From the NCBI GenBank assembly GCA_945869725.1, contig CAMBPO010000007.1, positions 1-64,000 on the forward strand: DNA of 64,000 nucleotides. The letters are read 5' to 3'. Every line of letters begins with the position of its first letter. The first letter of the stretch is position 1. The position numbers and the translations under genes were made by a program. The notes beneath the pieces were generated by a model that did no database searches, was not told the origin of the DNA, and worked only from the letters and a program-made list of their open reading frames with translations. The DNA is from Klebsiella pneumoniae (GTDB lineage: Bacteria; Pseudomonadota; Gammaproteobacteria; Pseudomonadales; Pseudohongiellaceae). Positions 8,258 through 18,229 of this stretch are shown one piece after another.

Positions 8258-10870
8258 TCAAGGCTGGAAACTGCCAGCCTCGCGTTTGCTGAACGCAAAT
8301 CCTTCGTCGCTGACATCAACTACAATTCGATCACCCGGATTGTAGTCCCCGCGGATAACACGTTGAGCCAGTGGGTTCTCTATCCAGTTCTGCACCGCGC
8401 GACGCAATGGGCGGGCTCCATAAACCGGGTCATAACCAAGTGCAGCAATTTTGTCGAGCACTGTCTGCGACACCTCGATACTGAGATCGTTGTACTGCAA
8501 GCGTTTGTTTAGAGAGGCTATCTGTATATTGGCTATATTTCGTATTTGTGCCGCAGCCAGCGGGTGGAACACCACCGTTTCATCAATGCGGTTAACAAAT
8601 TCCGGACGGAAATGGCGGGTAACCACAGACATGACATCTCTTTTAACCTGCTCATAGGTCTTGTCATCTGGCACCCCTGCAGACATCAAATCCTGTATGC
8701 GATCAGAGCCAAGATTGGATGTCATCACAATAACTGTATTCCGGAAATCAACCGTTCGACCATGACCATCAGTCAGGCGACCATCATCGAGTACTTGCAA
8801 CAAAATATTGAAGACATCCGGGTGCGCTTTCTCGACCTCGTCAAGCAACAGCACCGAGTAAGGCCTCCGGCGAACCGCTTCCGTCAGATAACCACCCTCC
8901 TCGTAACCAACATACCCCGGCGGGGCACCTATCAGCCGGGCAACCGAGTGCTGTTCCATAAACTCGGACATGTCGATGCGAACCATGGCTTCTTCCGTAT
9001 CAAACAGAAACTCTGCCAGCGCCTTGCACAGCTCCGTCTTGCCAACACCTGTAGGGCCCAGAAACAAGAACGAGCCATTCGGACGATTGGGATCTGACAG
9101 CCCGGAACGTGAACGGCGGACAGCATTGGCAATCGCTGTAACGGCTTCGTGCTGGCCAATCACCCGCTTATGCAAAGCGTCTTCCATCTGCAACAGTTTC
9201 TGCTTGTCACTTTGCAACATTTTGGAAACCGGAATACCGGTCCAGCGTGATACAACATCTGCAATCTCTTCCTCTGTGACACGATCCCGAAGCAATTGCA
9301 TGTCCATCATTTCAGCCTGCGTTGACATATCCAGCGTCTTTTCCAGATTCGGAATCACGCCGTACTGCAACTCGGACATACGCGCCAGGTCACCCGCTCT
9401 CCTGGCAGCTTCCAGATCTGCACGCGCCTTTTCGAGATTACTCTTGATGGATTGAGTGCCTTGGACCGATGCTTTTTCAGCTTTCCAGATTTCATCGAGG
9501 TCTGAAAACTCTTTCTCAACACGCAGAATATCTTCCGCCAATTTTTCAAGTCTTTTCCGGGAAGCGTCATCCTCTTCCTTTTTTAATGCCTCGCGCTCGA
9601 TCTTAAGCTGAATAAGCCGACGCTCAAGTTTGTCCATTTCCTCTGGCTTGGAGTCAATTTCCATACGGATGAGACTGGCAGCTTCATCGATCAGATCGAT
9701 TGCCTTGTCAGGCAACTGCCGATCAGGAATGTATCGTTGTGACAAGCGCGCGGCCGCGATGATGGCAGCGTCGGTGATCTGTACACCGTGATGCACCTCA
9801 TAACGTTCTTTCAAGCCTCGCAGAATAGCGATGGTGTCCTCTTCGGTAGGTTCGCTGACCAGAACCTTTTGAAATCGACGCTCTAGTGCAGCATCTTTCT
9901 CTATATATTTGCGGTACTCATCCAGCGTTGTTGCTCCGACGCAATGCAACTCACCCCGTGCCAGTGCAGGTTTGAGCATATTGCCGGCATCCATCGCGCC
10001 TTCAGCCTTGCCAGCGCCGACCATGGTATGAATTTCATCGATAAACAGGATGACGGATCCTTCCTGCTTGGACAGTTCCTTGAGTACAGACTTCAGGCGC
10101 TCTTCAAACTCGCCGCGGAATTTTGCGCCGGCAATCAGGGCACCCATATCCAAAGCCAAGATTTTTTTGCCTTTTAATCCTTCAGGAACCTCGCCATTAA
10201 TGATGCGCTGGGCCAGACCTTCCACAATTGCGGTTTTACCTACGCCTGGTTCACCAATCAGTACCGGATTGTTTTTGGTACGCCTCTGTAAAACCTGGAT
10301 GGTGCGCCGTATTTCACCGTCGCGGCCAATCACGGGATCAAGCTCACCTTTTTCTGCACGCTCAGTCAGGTCAATACAATATTTTGACAGGGCCTGAAAC
10401 GCATCCTCAGCGTCAGAGTCAGTTACTTTTTCGCCGCCACGAATGTTGGCTATTGCATTTTCCAGAGCCTTTTCCGTAATGCCGAAACTATTGAGAAGTT
10501 TCCCCAACTCACCTTTGTCAGACATAGCGGCAACAATAACCGACTCGCTGGAGATGAACTTGTCGCCGTTTTTCTGGGAAGTCTTGTCAGCCTGATTCAG
10601 CAGTCTGCCCAATTCATTAGACATGGCAACATCACCGCCAGTCCCTTCTACTTTTGGCAGGCGATTGAATATAGTTTGCAATCCAGTTTTCAGCTGGTTG
10701 ATATTGAAGCCCGTCTGCGACAGCAATGGGCGCACTGATCCGCTTTTCTGATCAAGCAACGCCAGGATCAGGTGGACGGGCTCTATAAAATTATTGTCGT
10801 TCCCCAGCGCCAGAGATTGAGCATCTGCCAACGCGGACTGAAGTTTGCTTGTCATTTGTTCCATGCGCAT
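8258..10870 (-). CDS. clpB: ClpB disaggregase
   Basis: This 870-residue AAA+ chaperone dissolves protein aggregates with DnaK and DnaJ. In order it shows an N-terminal Clp repeat domain (residues about 1-145), a first AAA module with Walker [10 protein letters not shown] near 206, a long coiled-coil middle domain (about 400-530, rich in E, K and R), and a second AAA module with Walker [10 protein letters not shown] near 607. The start [11 protein letters not shown] aligns with E. coli ClpB, and GAGGTGA lies just upstream. It has its own heat-shock promoter. It belongs to the conserved bamD-rluD-pgeF-clpB neighbourhood. Confidence 0.97.
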   Translation of the reverse strand: MRMEQMTSKLQSALADAQSLALGNDNNFIEPVHLILALLDQKSGSVRPLLSQTGFNINQLKTGLQTIFNRLPKVEGTGGDVAMSNELGRLLNQADKTSQKNGDKFISSESVIVAAMSDKGELGKLLNSFGITEKALENAIANIRGGEKVTDSDAEDAFQALSKYCIDLTERAEKGELDPVIGRDGEIRRTIQVLQRRTKNNPVLIGEPGVGKTAIVEGLAQRIINGEVPEGLKGKKILALDMGALIAGAKFRGEFEERLKSVLKELSKQEGSVILFIDEIHTMVGAGKAEGAMDAGNMLKPALARGELHCVGATTLDEYRKYIEKDAALERRFQKVLVSEPTEEDTIAILRGLKERYEVHHGVQITDAAIIAAARLSQRYIPDRQLPDKAIDLIDEAASLIRMEIDSKPEEMDKLERRLIQLKIEREALKKEEDDASRKRLEKLAEDILRVEKEFSDLDEIWKAEKASVQGTQSIKSNLEKARADLEAARRAGDLARMSELQYGVIPNLEKTLDMSTQAEMMDMQLLRDRVTEEEIADVVSRWTGIPVSKMLQSDKQKLLQMEDALHKRVIGQHEAVTAIANAVRRSRSGLSDPNRPNGSFLFLGPTGVGKTELCKALAEFLFDTEEAMVRIDMSEFMEQHSVARLIGAPPGYVGYEEGGYLTEAVRRRPYSVLLLDEVEKAHPDVFNILLQVLDDGRLTDGHGRTVDFRNTVIVMTSNLGSDRIQDLMSAGVPDDKTYEQVKRDVMSVVTRHFRPEFVNRIDETVVFHPLAAAQIRNIANIQIASLNKRLQYNDLSIEVSQTVLDKIAALGYDPVYGARPLRRAVQNWIENPLAQRVIRGDYNPGDRIVVDVSDEGFAFSKREAGSFQP

Positions 10871-10940
10871 GGCTCACCTCGACTGACCAAGCTGTTGCAT
10901 ACAACAGATCGGCCGTTTATTTGAAAAAAGTTAGCATGTT

Positions 10941-10968
10941 AATAGGGGTGATACCTGACATTTTCAAG
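10941..10968 (-). promoter_or_regulatory. Sigma-32 heat-shock promoter of clpB
   Basis: On the minus strand CTTGAAA (10968-10962) and CCCCTATT (10948-10941) are separated by 13 bases. This is nearly the textbook RpoH (sigma-32) consensus CTTGAAA-N13-CCCCATnT. It lies about 70 bases upstream of the clpB ATG and inside the gap after pgeF. Confidence 0.88.
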
Positions 10969-11011
10969 CGCCCGGGCTGAAAACACCTCGCCAGACAAGG
11001 CTGTATGGCTA

Positions 11012-11842
11012 TTAATTGAGGTAGATCAAACTGGCCATACGGCCGGTCGAGCGATCCCGTCTGTAGGAAAAAAAGCGCCGCTCTTCACACACAGTACACA
11101 ACCCTCCACCACCAACAAACTGAACACCGGCATTCAAAAGCCGGGCGCGGGCAACCGCATAGATATCCATCATGAATTTACCCGCATGAAGCGGTGATGA
11201 GATAAACGCTGATGTGAGGCCTGGCACAAATTGCTGCCCCCATTGCGGATGCCCTAAAAAGGCATCCCTGACTTCCAAACCCACTTCGAAATGGCAGGGA
11301 GCTATTGCAGGGCCCATCCAGGCCATCAGATCTGCAGGAGACACCAAAGTGGAATCAACGGTTTTCTCAAGCACACCATTGAGCAAGCCACGCCATCCAG
11401 CGTGTGCTACAGCGGCTACTGAACCTGCTGCATTTGTAAAAAACACCGGCAGACAGTCTGCAGTCATCACCACAGCCCCAAAACCCCGATCAAACACTAC
11501 CGCTGCGTCACCGGTTTTAAGCCTTAATGTCCGGCTAACTGAAGAGACCTGAACAACGTGTGTGCCGTGAACCTGGTTTAACCACTGTAACCTGATGCCG
11601 GAGGGCAGAGCATGCTTCAACAAGACACGGTTACGCCTGACCGCCACAAGATCGTCACCCACATGTCCGCCAAGATTGAAGGAATCATAAGGATGTTTGC
11701 TGACGCCTCCCGCTCTGGTGGTGACTAACGCTTTGACAGAATCAGGTGCCGGCCAATCCGGCACGATTAAATTCATACCAGCGCCCTTAACAGCATCAAA
11801 GCTCAAGACATCCACTGAATATCTGGCAGAATTCTCTAACAT
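11012..11842 (-). CDS. pgeF: PgeF/YfiH-type peptidoglycan editing factor (laccase-fold)
   Basis: Members of this family (formerly polyphenol oxidase or laccase domain) hydrolyse aberrant muropeptides carrying L-serine in place of L-alanine. The conserved metal-site motifs are visible: HGTHVVQV, TADCLPVFF and HAGWRGLL. The ATG at 11842 shares a base with the rluD stop (TGATG), suggesting coupling. However, family alignment begins at the internal Met at 11776 (MNLIVPDWPAP), which would give 254 residues instead of 276. Either start is possible. It lies in the conserved rluD-pgeF-clpB order. Confidence 0.9.
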   Translation of the reverse strand: MLENSARYSVDVLSFDAVKGAGMNLIVPDWPAPDSVKALVTTRAGGVSKHPYDSFNLGGHVGDDLVAVRRNRVLLKHALPSGIRLQWLNQVHGTHVVQVSSVSRTLRLKTGDAAVVFDRGFGAVVMTADCLPVFFTNAAGSVAAVAHAGWRGLLNGVLEKTVDSTLVSPADLMAWMGPAIAPCHFEVGLEVRDAFLGHPQWGQQFVPGLTSAFISSPLHAGKFMMDIYAVARARLLNAGVQFVGGGGLCTVCEERRFFSYRRDRSTGRMASLIYLN

Positions 11843-12798
11843 CAGGACATATCAGCCTTGAGAATCGCCAACAGGTTTAACATGTCTTCTGGCAGAGGCA
11901 CTTCCCAACTCACTTCATCTCCAGTGATTGGATGAATAAACCCCAACCGTGCGGCATGCAATGCCTGTCGCTTGAACTCGCGCAGAATGGCTGCCAGCTG
12001 CGGGCTGCAACCTCCGGGAATATTCAAGCGCCCGCCATAGACGGGATCACCCACCAGCGGATGACGTATATGGGTCATGTGTACCCTGATCTGATGAGTG
12101 CGTCCGGTCTCAAGCTGGCACTGAATATGGGTATGCGCCCGGAAACGGGAAATAACCCTGTAATGTGTAACAGACTCTTTTCCGCTTTGAATAACGGCGC
12201 GCTTCTTTCGCATCACTGGGTGACGGCCCAGCGGCTCATCGACTGTTCCACCTGCAGTCAGCACACCCAGCACAACCGACTCATATTGTCGACTGACTTC
12301 ACGCTTCTGTAACTGCCGGACAAGTCGGTGATGTGCCTGCAGGGTTTTGGCGACGACCATAAGACCAGTGGTGTCTTTATCAAGGCGATGCACAATCCCA
12401 GCTCTTGGCAGATTCTGCAGCGCAGGACAGTAATGCAACAATCCATTCATCAAGGTTCCAGACCTGTTTCCTGCAGCGGGATGCACAACCGTACCTGCCG
12501 GCTTGTTCAGCACCAGAATATCGTCATCCTCAAACACGATATCCAGCTGCACTGGCTCTGCCTGCCAATGCCCTTCTTCAGGGGCAGGCAATTCGGTTAT
12601 CAGGATCAGCACATCACCCGCTGTCAGTTTGTCCTTGGAACGTAATTGACGACTGTTAACCAGCAGACAGCCTTCCTTGATCCACGTCTGCAGGCGCCCG
12701 CGCGAGTACTCGGAAAACAGGTTTGCAGCAATTTGGTCCAGGCGCCCACCATCAAGTGACTCGGGCACAACAGCAGTCATAGTGATTTTGTCAGTCAT
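11842..12798 (-). CDS. rluD: 23S rRNA pseudouridine synthase RluD
   Basis: RluD makes pseudouridines at positions 1911, 1915 and 1917 in helix 69 of 23S rRNA, needed for ribosome assembly and termination. An S4 RNA-binding domain occupies residues about 18-75, and the catalytic aspartate motif HRLDKDTTGL follows. I start at the ATG at 12798 (MTDKITMTAVV, 318 residues) because it aligns with E. coli RluD. The open frame extends upstream to 12855 without family support. The gene is divergent from bamD, as in E. coli and pseudomonads, and its stop overlaps the pgeF start. Confidence 0.95.
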   Translation of the reverse strand: MTDKITMTAVVPESLDGGRLDQIAANLFSEYSRGRLQTWIKEGCLLVNSRQLRSKDKLTAGDVLILITELPAPEEGHWQAEPVQLDIVFEDDDILVLNKPAGTVVHPAAGNRSGTLMNGLLHYCPALQNLPRAGIVHRLDKDTTGLMVVAKTLQAHHRLVRQLQKREVSRQYESVVLGVLTAGGTVDEPLGRHPVMRKKRAVIQSGKESVTHYRVISRFRAHTHIQCQLETGRTHQIRVHMTHIRHPLVGDPVYGGRLNIPGGCSPQLAAILREFKRQALHAARLGFIHPITGDEVSWEVPLPEDMLNLLAILKADMS

Positions 12799-12887
12799 GT
12801 TTCTTGTGCGGCCTCCGGCCAATTTTGTATGCGCGCAGCTGATGCTTGGGTTCAAACCGTTTGCTGTGTTTAAATAGCGCTTATATG

Positions 12888-12905
12888 TCAGACATTATAG
12901 TCTGA
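12888..12905. promoter_or_regulatory. Dyad enclosing a TATAAT box between rluD and bamD
   Basis: TCAGAC (12888-12893) and GTCTGA (12900-12905) are perfect inverted arms around ATTATA, which reads TATAAT on the rluD strand. A -10 hexamer framed by a 6-bp dyad could be an operator for a repressor of the divergent pair. No good -35 is seen at 16-18 bases. Confidence 0.35.
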
Positions 12906-12962
12906 TTTGTCTTTGTTAAGTCGCACCCCGGAAAGATTAGGGTGCACTGTTGGAGAGAGAGA

Positions 12963-13991
12963 GTGCGTGTCCTGCTCAGCCTTTTAATGATTGTTTTAGC
13001 CGTTTCCTGCTCTTCGCTCGGAGAGGAACGCGATGAATTCGCCAACCTTTCCACTGAAGAACAGTTTTATCGCGATGCCAATCGCCAGTTAAATTCGTCC
13101 AATTTTACTGGCGCTGTCAGGACGTATGAGGCTCTCGAGTCTCGTTTTCCGTTTGGTCAGTATGCAGCGCAGGCGCAGATTGAACTGATTTACGCCAACT
13201 TTCGCAGCGGGAATGTCGAAGGCGCCCGAGCTGCAGCCGACCGCTTTATCCGACTCCACCCAGATCACCCCAGCATCGACTATGCGTACTATTTAAAAGG
13301 CGTTGCCTCTTTTACAGAGAATTCTGGGTTTGTGAGCAGGTTTTTACCAACTGACGCGTCCAAGCGTGACATTACCCGGGCTCGGGACGCGTTCACTGAA
13401 TTTTCGTTGCTGCTCGCCCTCTACCCCGACAGTGACTATGCCGCTGATGCGCAGGCTCGGATGATTTTCCTGCGAAATAGCCTTGCAGATTATGAAATTC
13501 ATGTCTCAACGTATTACCTCGAACGCCGTGGTTACATCGCAGCACTCAACCGTGCACGATATGTTGTCGAGAATTTCCAGGGCAGCCCTGCGGTGGCTGA
13601 TGCTGTGTCGATTATGGCCGAATGTTATCTGCGTCTGGGTCTTGATGATCTGGCTGACACATCGGTGGCCTTGCTAAAGACCAATTTCCCCGAGCATCCC
13701 TCACTGGACTCGCAAGGCAATTTTGTCGTTCGTAACGATGTAACCAATCCTTCAATGTTATACACCATGAGCTTCGGATTGTTGGGCAGTAATGCTGATA
13801 ACACTCCTTTAGCGCCCACAACACGCCCGAATCCATCCATAGCGCCAGATAGCGCGACGCCCAATACCGGGCGGTCTTTGCTGAACATCCTGACAATGGG
13901 CAGGTTCGGAAGTAACAGTCCGATGATTATGCCCGATGAAGTACCTCCGGTCTCACCAACAGATGAGCTACCCGACAACACACAGCAGTGA
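12963..13991 (+). CDS. bamD: BamD outer-membrane assembly lipoprotein, with long C-terminal tail
   Basis: BamD is the essential TPR lipoprotein of the BAM complex that inserts beta-barrel proteins. The signal peptide ends at a lipobox-like AVSC around residue 16. TPR repeats follow over about residues 30-245, with the conserved FPFGQYA. I choose the GTG at 12963 because GGAGAGAGA lies directly upstream and the signal peptide then begins normally (342 residues). E. coli BamD is 245 residues. Here about 100 extra C-terminal residues rich in Pro, Asn, Thr and Ser follow the TPRs. It is divergent from rluD. Confidence 0.92.
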   Translation: MRVLLSLLMIVLAVSCSSLGEERDEFANLSTEEQFYRDANRQLNSSNFTGAVRTYEALESRFPFGQYAAQAQIELIYANFRSGNVEGARAAADRFIRLHPDHPSIDYAYYLKGVASFTENSGFVSRFLPTDASKRDITRARDAFTEFSLLLALYPDSDYAADAQARMIFLRNSLADYEIHVSTYYLERRGYIAALNRARYVVENFQGSPAVADAVSIMAECYLRLGLDDLADTSVALLKTNFPEHPSLDSQGNFVVRNDVTNPSMLYTMSFGLLGSNADNTPLAPTTRPNPSIAPDSATPNTGRSLLNILTMGRFGSNSPMIMPDEVPPVSPTDELPDNTQQ

Positions 13992-14001
13992 ATGGCATCA
14001 A

Positions 14002-14030
14002 CACTTGCCAAGCAAGTGAATACTGTTTTT
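14002..14030 (+). terminator. Rho-independent terminator of bamD
   Basis: A perfect 7-bp stem CACTTGC/GCAAGTG (14002-14008, 14012-14018) with a 3-base loop is followed by AATACTG and a run of five T. It ends against the stop of convergent gmhA. Confidence 0.75.
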
Positions 14031-14620
14031 CATGATTCGTAGCTCTCTGGAAAGAAGTGGCGCTCGATGGACTCAATCAGGACGTGTATCACTTTGATGT
14101 GCACCTCCTGAATGCGATCGGCATACGCGCTGGCGCCGGTACTGATATCAACGGTCGCCATCATGCCCAGCTCAGTTCCAGACGCCCCGGTCAGACTGAT
14201 CACCGCAACGCCATTTGCGAGAGCATAGTCAGCCGCTTTGATCACATTATTGCTGCGACCACTGGTGCTGATTGCCATTAAACAATCGCCTGGTTTGGCT
14301 CTGGCTTCAAGGTAACGAGAAAACACATAGTCATAACCATAATCATTGGCAACACAGCTTAGATGGCCGGGATCACTGATGGCAGTCGCAGCCAGCGGGG
14401 CGCGATTTTTACGGTACCTCCCAGTCAATTCTTCAGCAAAATGCATGGCATCACTCATTGATCCGCCATTGCCGCATGCGTAGATAGCTCCGCCACTTTC
14501 CAGCGTTTTCACCAACACGCTCACAGCGTTGTCAATCGACTGTAGATTGTCATCAGACGCCAGAAAGCGCTGCAGGTAGTCCAGCGACTGCTCCAATGTT
14601 TCCAGAATGTGTTGTCTCAT
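14030..14620 (-). CDS. gmhA: Phosphoheptose isomerase GmhA (or DiaA-like SIS protein)
   Basis: This SIS-domain protein of 196 residues matches sedoheptulose-7-phosphate isomerase, the first step of ADP-heptose synthesis for the lipopolysaccharide inner core. Diagnostic stretches include CGNGGSMSDAMHFAEELTG, ISTSGRSNNVIKA and the terminal YADRIQEVHIKVIHVLI, all shared with E. coli GmhA. In pseudomonads a close paralogue (DiaA-like) affects replication initiation, so paralogy is the main uncertainty. It follows nadE by 12 bases on the same strand. Confidence 0.85.
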   Translation of the reverse strand: MRQHILETLEQSLDYLQRFLASDDNLQSIDNAVSVLVKTLESGGAIYACGNGGSMSDAMHFAEELTGRYRKNRAPLAATAISDPGHLSCVANDYGYDYVFSRYLEARAKPGDCLMAISTSGRSNNVIKAADYALANGVAVISLTGASGTELGMMATVDISTGASAYADRIQEVHIKVIHVLIESIERHFFPESYES

Positions 14621-14632
14621 GACGTGCAGCCC

Positions 14633-16285
14633 CTAATTGACAGCTTTCCAGCCCTGTGTATTGGGATATCGACGATCTCTGCCAAATCCGCGTTCTGTCA
14701 ACCGCACCCCGGGAGCGCTTTGACGACGTTTGTATTCGTTCATGTCTACCAGCCTGATTACCCGCAGGACTTCATCGGCATCAAAACCAAGCGCAGTGAT
14801 ATCGGCAGCGCTCAAGTCCTGTTCCACATAATAGGCCAGAATCTTGTCAAGACGTTCATAAGGAGGCAGGTTGTCATCATCACGTTGGCCGGGCGCCAAC
14901 TCGGCAGTGGGTGGCCGGTCGATAACCTGCTGGGGAATAATCAGTCCTTCACCGTCATTCAGTGCGCACGCGTTCCGGTAGCGAGCCAACGCATAAACAA
15001 ACATTTTGCTGGCATCTTTTAGTACACCAAAACCACCCGCCATATCGCCGTACAATGTGCAATAACCGACGGCAACTTCGCTCTTGTTGCCGGTCGTTAA
15101 CACCAGTGCTCCTTTTTTGTTCGAAATGGCCATCAGCATAACGCCGCGACATCTTGCCTGAATGTTCTGCTCGGCCAGCCCTGAAGGCAATCCGGCAAAC
15201 TCGTCTGACAATGCCGACATAAAGGCATTAAAACTCTCTTGAATGGAGATGATGCTGAAGTTCACCGACAAACGTTCTGCCTGTTGCTTTGCCAAACGAA
15301 TGCTCAGATCAGAGGTGAAAGTAAACGGCATCATCACGGCAGAGACGCGATCAGCGCCGATGGCATCAACTGCCACCGCCAGTGTCAGTGCCGAATCGAT
15401 GCCTCCGGATAATCCAAGCAACACAGACTTGAAGTGGTTTTTGCTGACATAGTCACGAAGCCCCAGAACCATTGCCTGATAACTGCGCTGTTCCACGGAT
15501 GGCAATGCGTGGTGAGCTGACAGGCGCGTCGTCAGTCGTTTTCCCTGATCGATCTCAAAGCTGACGGCAATCAACGCTTCAGCAAAACCCGGCCCGGGCA
15601 CACTGACATTGCCGGACGCGTCCGATACCAGGGAGTAACCATCAAACACCAGCTCATCCTGACCGCCAACCAGGTTGACATACACAATTGGCACAGCAGC
15701 TTGTACTGATCGCTCTCGTAACAGATCAATGCGCTGCTCGAGCTTGAATTGACTGAACGGTGAGGCATTGATGTTGACCAGCAGATCGGCGCCAGCCTGC
15801 GATATCTGCTGAATCGGGGAACTGTTCCACAGATCTTCACAGATTGTGAACCCGATCTTTATACCTTTGATGGTCGTCAGGCACGGCTGGTGGCCAGGAG
15901 AAAAATACCGCAGCTCGTCAAACACCTGATAATTAGGCAGGTGCTGCTTGTAGTAGCGTGCCACGCATTCTCCATCAACGATAACGGACAGCGCGTTGTA
16001 AAGCTTACCCTGATCATGCTGAGGATGGCCGATGATTAATGCCGCCGGGATACGTGCCTGTTGAATAGCAGTTAACGCGGCGTCAATGCGTTCTTGCAGG
16101 GCAGGGCGTAACAACAAATCTTCAGGCGGATAGGAGGTTAGCGCCAACTCCGGAAACACAACCAGATCGGCGTCATAGCTGGCAACCGCCTCCTGAGAAA
16201 TGCGGATAATACGCTCGGCATTTCCCTTGATATCACCGACCAACAAATTGATCTGTGCCATCACCACTATCAACTGACCGTCCAT
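14633..16285 (-). CDS. nadE: Glutamine-dependent NAD+ synthetase
   Basis: This 550-residue two-domain enzyme amidates nicotinic acid adenine dinucleotide to NAD+, using ammonia from glutamine. The N-terminal nitrilase-type glutaminase shows the Glu (VFPELALTSYPPEDLL), Lys (YYKQHLPNY) and Cys (TICEDLW) triad. The C-terminal synthetase has the ATP-pyrophosphatase loop LGLSGGIDSALT near residue 295. Length matches the glutamine-dependent class rather than the ammonia-only NadE of E. coli. It is probably co-transcribed with gmhA. Another NAD-pathway gene, nadD, occurs at 50722-51354. Confidence 0.95.
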   Translation of the reverse strand: MDGQLIVVMAQINLLVGDIKGNAERIIRISQEAVASYDADLVVFPELALTSYPPEDLLLRPALQERIDAALTAIQQARIPAALIIGHPQHDQGKLYNALSVIVDGECVARYYKQHLPNYQVFDELRYFSPGHQPCLTTIKGIKIGFTICEDLWNSSPIQQISQAGADLLVNINASPFSQFKLEQRIDLLRERSVQAAVPIVYVNLVGGQDELVFDGYSLVSDASGNVSVPGPGFAEALIAVSFEIDQGKRLTTRLSAHHALPSVEQRSYQAMVLGLRDYVSKNHFKSVLLGLSGGIDSALTLAVAVDAIGADRVSAVMMPFTFTSDLSIRLAKQQAERLSVNFSIISIQESFNAFMSALSDEFAGLPSGLAEQNIQARCRGVMLMAISNKKGALVLTTGNKSEVAVGYCTLYGDMAGGFGVLKDASKMFVYALARYRNACALNDGEGLIIPQQVIDRPPTAELAPGQRDDDNLPPYERLDKILAYYVEQDLSAADITALGFDADEVLRVIRLVDMNEYKRRQSAPGVRLTERGFGRDRRYPNTQGWKAVN

Positions 16286-16360
16286 CCTTACCTCTGTAAG
16301 ACCCGTTGTTCATGTCCGCATACGCCATCTATTTCTATGCCTATTGTCGTTAAAGCACGC

Positions 16361-17512
16361 TCACAAGTAAATTCGAGATCCAAAGCTGGATGATTGCCGC
16401 AACAAAGCCGGATCGTACGGTGACGGATCAATATCTGTTTTACGCCCGAGAATGATATCCACCAGCAGCCGAGCGGAGGCTGGCGCCAGCACCAGGCCGT
16501 TGCGGAAGTGCCCAGCGTTTATATACACATTATCCAAGCCGTGGATTTTTCCAATAAAAGGGACACCTCCCGGTGAACCCGGGCGTAACCCAGCCCACTG
16601 AGCGACCACCTCTGCATCTTGCAAGGCCGGCAACAGACTGACAGCGCTGGCCGACAGGCTGAGACGGGCAGATTTAGTGCTGGTTTTGTCAAAACCGCAA
16701 TACTCCAGGGTGCTACCAACCAAGATCAGATTATCCTCACGGGGAATCAGGTACCGGCCAGCACTCAGTAAAATGCTGCGCAGCAACGGCCTCTCTGTGC
16801 GATACAACAACATCTCACCCTTGACCGGCTCTATCTGCACAGGATCAGCGGATGGCATCGCCGCAATCAACTGCCCCGCCCAGGCACCTGCTGTCACAAT
16901 GATCCGGCCAGCGTGTACCTGCAGCAATTGACCCGCATTATTGACGTGAGCCCCAATCACTTCGGAGCCCGTTGTTACCAATGAAACAAACTCGCAATGC
17001 TCTCGCAGTTCGGCAGCCGCTGAGCCCAGAACGGACGCGCGAAGAGCCTGCAGCAAGCGCGGATTCCGGACATTGGCAACTGAAGGCATCCACATGGCAT
17101 GACGACTGCCCGGGGCCAATGCGCTTTCGCGGGCGTAAATCTCATTTTCGCCCCACGCTCTGATATCGCGTTTATGCCGCTGCGACCAGTCCAGAGCCTG
17201 TTGACGGTCATGCGTCTCCAACATTAACAGACCACACGCCCGATACTCCGGATCGATACCAGTTTCCGCAAGCAATTGTGTAGTCAACTCGGGATATACA
17301 CGCTGTGCCTGACTTGCCAAGGCAGTTACTGCATCACAGTAGCGCCAGGGATAAAGGGGAGAAACAATCCCGCCTCCAGCCCACGAGGCTTCTTTGCCCG
17401 ACTGACCGCGATCAATCAGACAAACACTCGCCCCTTCCGCTAGCAACTCTCTTGCTACCAGTAATCCGGATATCCCGGCGCCCACGATCAGGAAATCAAC
17501 CAAAAAAAGCAC
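16361..17512 (-). CDS. thiO: Glycine oxidase ThiO
   Basis: This FAD-dependent oxidase of the D-amino-acid-oxidase fold converts glycine to dehydroglycine for the thiazole ring of thiamine. The FAD-binding motif FLIVGAGISGLLVARELL is at residues 7-24, and the C-terminal flavin motif HFRNGLVLAPASARLL is also present. At 383 residues it is slightly longer than usual. The start is a GTG preceded by TGGGG, and a TTG three codons later is possible. As in pseudomonads, it lies next to minor type IV pilin genes. Family members vary in substrate, so ThiO rather than another amine oxidase is inferred. Confidence 0.85.
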   Translation of the reverse strand: MLFLVDFLIVGAGISGLLVARELLAEGASVCLIDRGQSGKEASWAGGGIVSPLYPWRYCDAVTALASQAQRVYPELTTQLLAETGIDPEYRACGLLMLETHDRQQALDWSQRHKRDIRAWGENEIYARESALAPGSRHAMWMPSVANVRNPRLLQALRASVLGSAAAELREHCEFVSLVTTGSEVIGAHVNNAGQLLQVHAGRIIVTAGAWAGQLIAAMPSADPVQIEPVKGEMLLYRTERPLLRSILLSAGRYLIPREDNLILVGSTLEYCGFDKTSTKSARLSLSASAVSLLPALQDAEVVAQWAGLRPGSPGGVPFIGKIHGLDNVYINAGHFRNGLVLAPASARLLVDIILGRKTDIDPSPYDPALLRQSSSFGSRIYL

Positions 17513-17597
17513 CCCATCAGATCAACTGCTAGACTGAATACAGAGCCACGCAACATGTCATTTAGTTTGCTGATCTCAAGAACAGGACAAACAATTT

Positions 17598-18209
17598 ATG
17601 AAACAAGCTTACAGACTCACGGCCAAACCCCGGAAATTCTGCCGCGGTTTTACCCTGATGGAGTTAATCCTGACTGTCGCCCTTCTGGCAATACTTGCTC
17701 AACTCTCACTGCCAGCTATGGATTTTCATCAACGCACTGAAGCGGATCGGGTATTCATGCAATTGTCTGCGCTGCTGACCAGTGCCAGGGCCCACTCCAT
17801 CGCAACACACTCGGTAACGGTCATTTGTCCCAGCGATGGCGGCTCTGATTGTGACAGCAACTGGAGTGCAGGAGCAATTGCGTTTGCGGACTCCGACAAT
17901 AATCGCCAACGCAGCGTCGACGAAGCGCTGATTGAGCTGATTGACTGGACAGCAGATAACCGCCGTCAATCTTCCCCGCTAAGAGGCACATTGCTCTGGC
18001 GCGCCTTTGGCAACCGCCAGTCCATCCGCGTCGATGAACTTGGACTATTGCATGATCAAAACGGCAGTTTTACCTGGTGTCCTGCCGAGCAAACCGGACA
18101 TACCGCTCATCAAATGGTTATCAATTCAGCGGGGCGTATTCGACTAGCAACCGATTCCAACAAGGACGGACAGCGGGAAGACAGCCAAGGCAGGCCGCTG
18201 ACCTGCTGA
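17598..18209 (+). CDS. FimT/FimU (GspH)-type minor pseudopilin
   Basis: The prepilin peptidase site is clear: a basic leader ending RG, then FTLMELILTVALLAILAQL with Glu at +5 of the mature chain. Mature protein is about 186 residues with a GspH-like C-terminal domain containing CPSDGGSDCD. Such proteins prime assembly of type IV pili at the tip. It lies beside thiO as fimT does in Pseudomonas, but faces pilV-pilW-pilX instead of preceding them. FimT and FimU cannot be told apart here, so no symbol is given. Confidence 0.85.
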   Translation: MKQAYRLTAKPRKFCRGFTLMELILTVALLAILAQLSLPAMDFHQRTEADRVFMQLSALLTSARAHSIATHSVTVICPSDGGSDCDSNWSAGAIAFADSDNNRQRSVDEALIELIDWTADNRRQSSPLRGTLLWRAFGNRQSIRVDELGLLHDQNGSFTWCPAEQTGHTAHQMVINSAGRIRLATDSNKDGQREDSQGRPLTC

Positions 18210-18229
18210 CCTGGCCTCTCTCAGGACAA

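Noticed and set aside
8256..8261. Perfect TTGACA at the clpB stop as the ilvI -35
   Set aside because: No acceptable -10 lies at 16-18 bases (AAAATC at 17). A TATAAG occurs much farther away, so the promoter is not supported.
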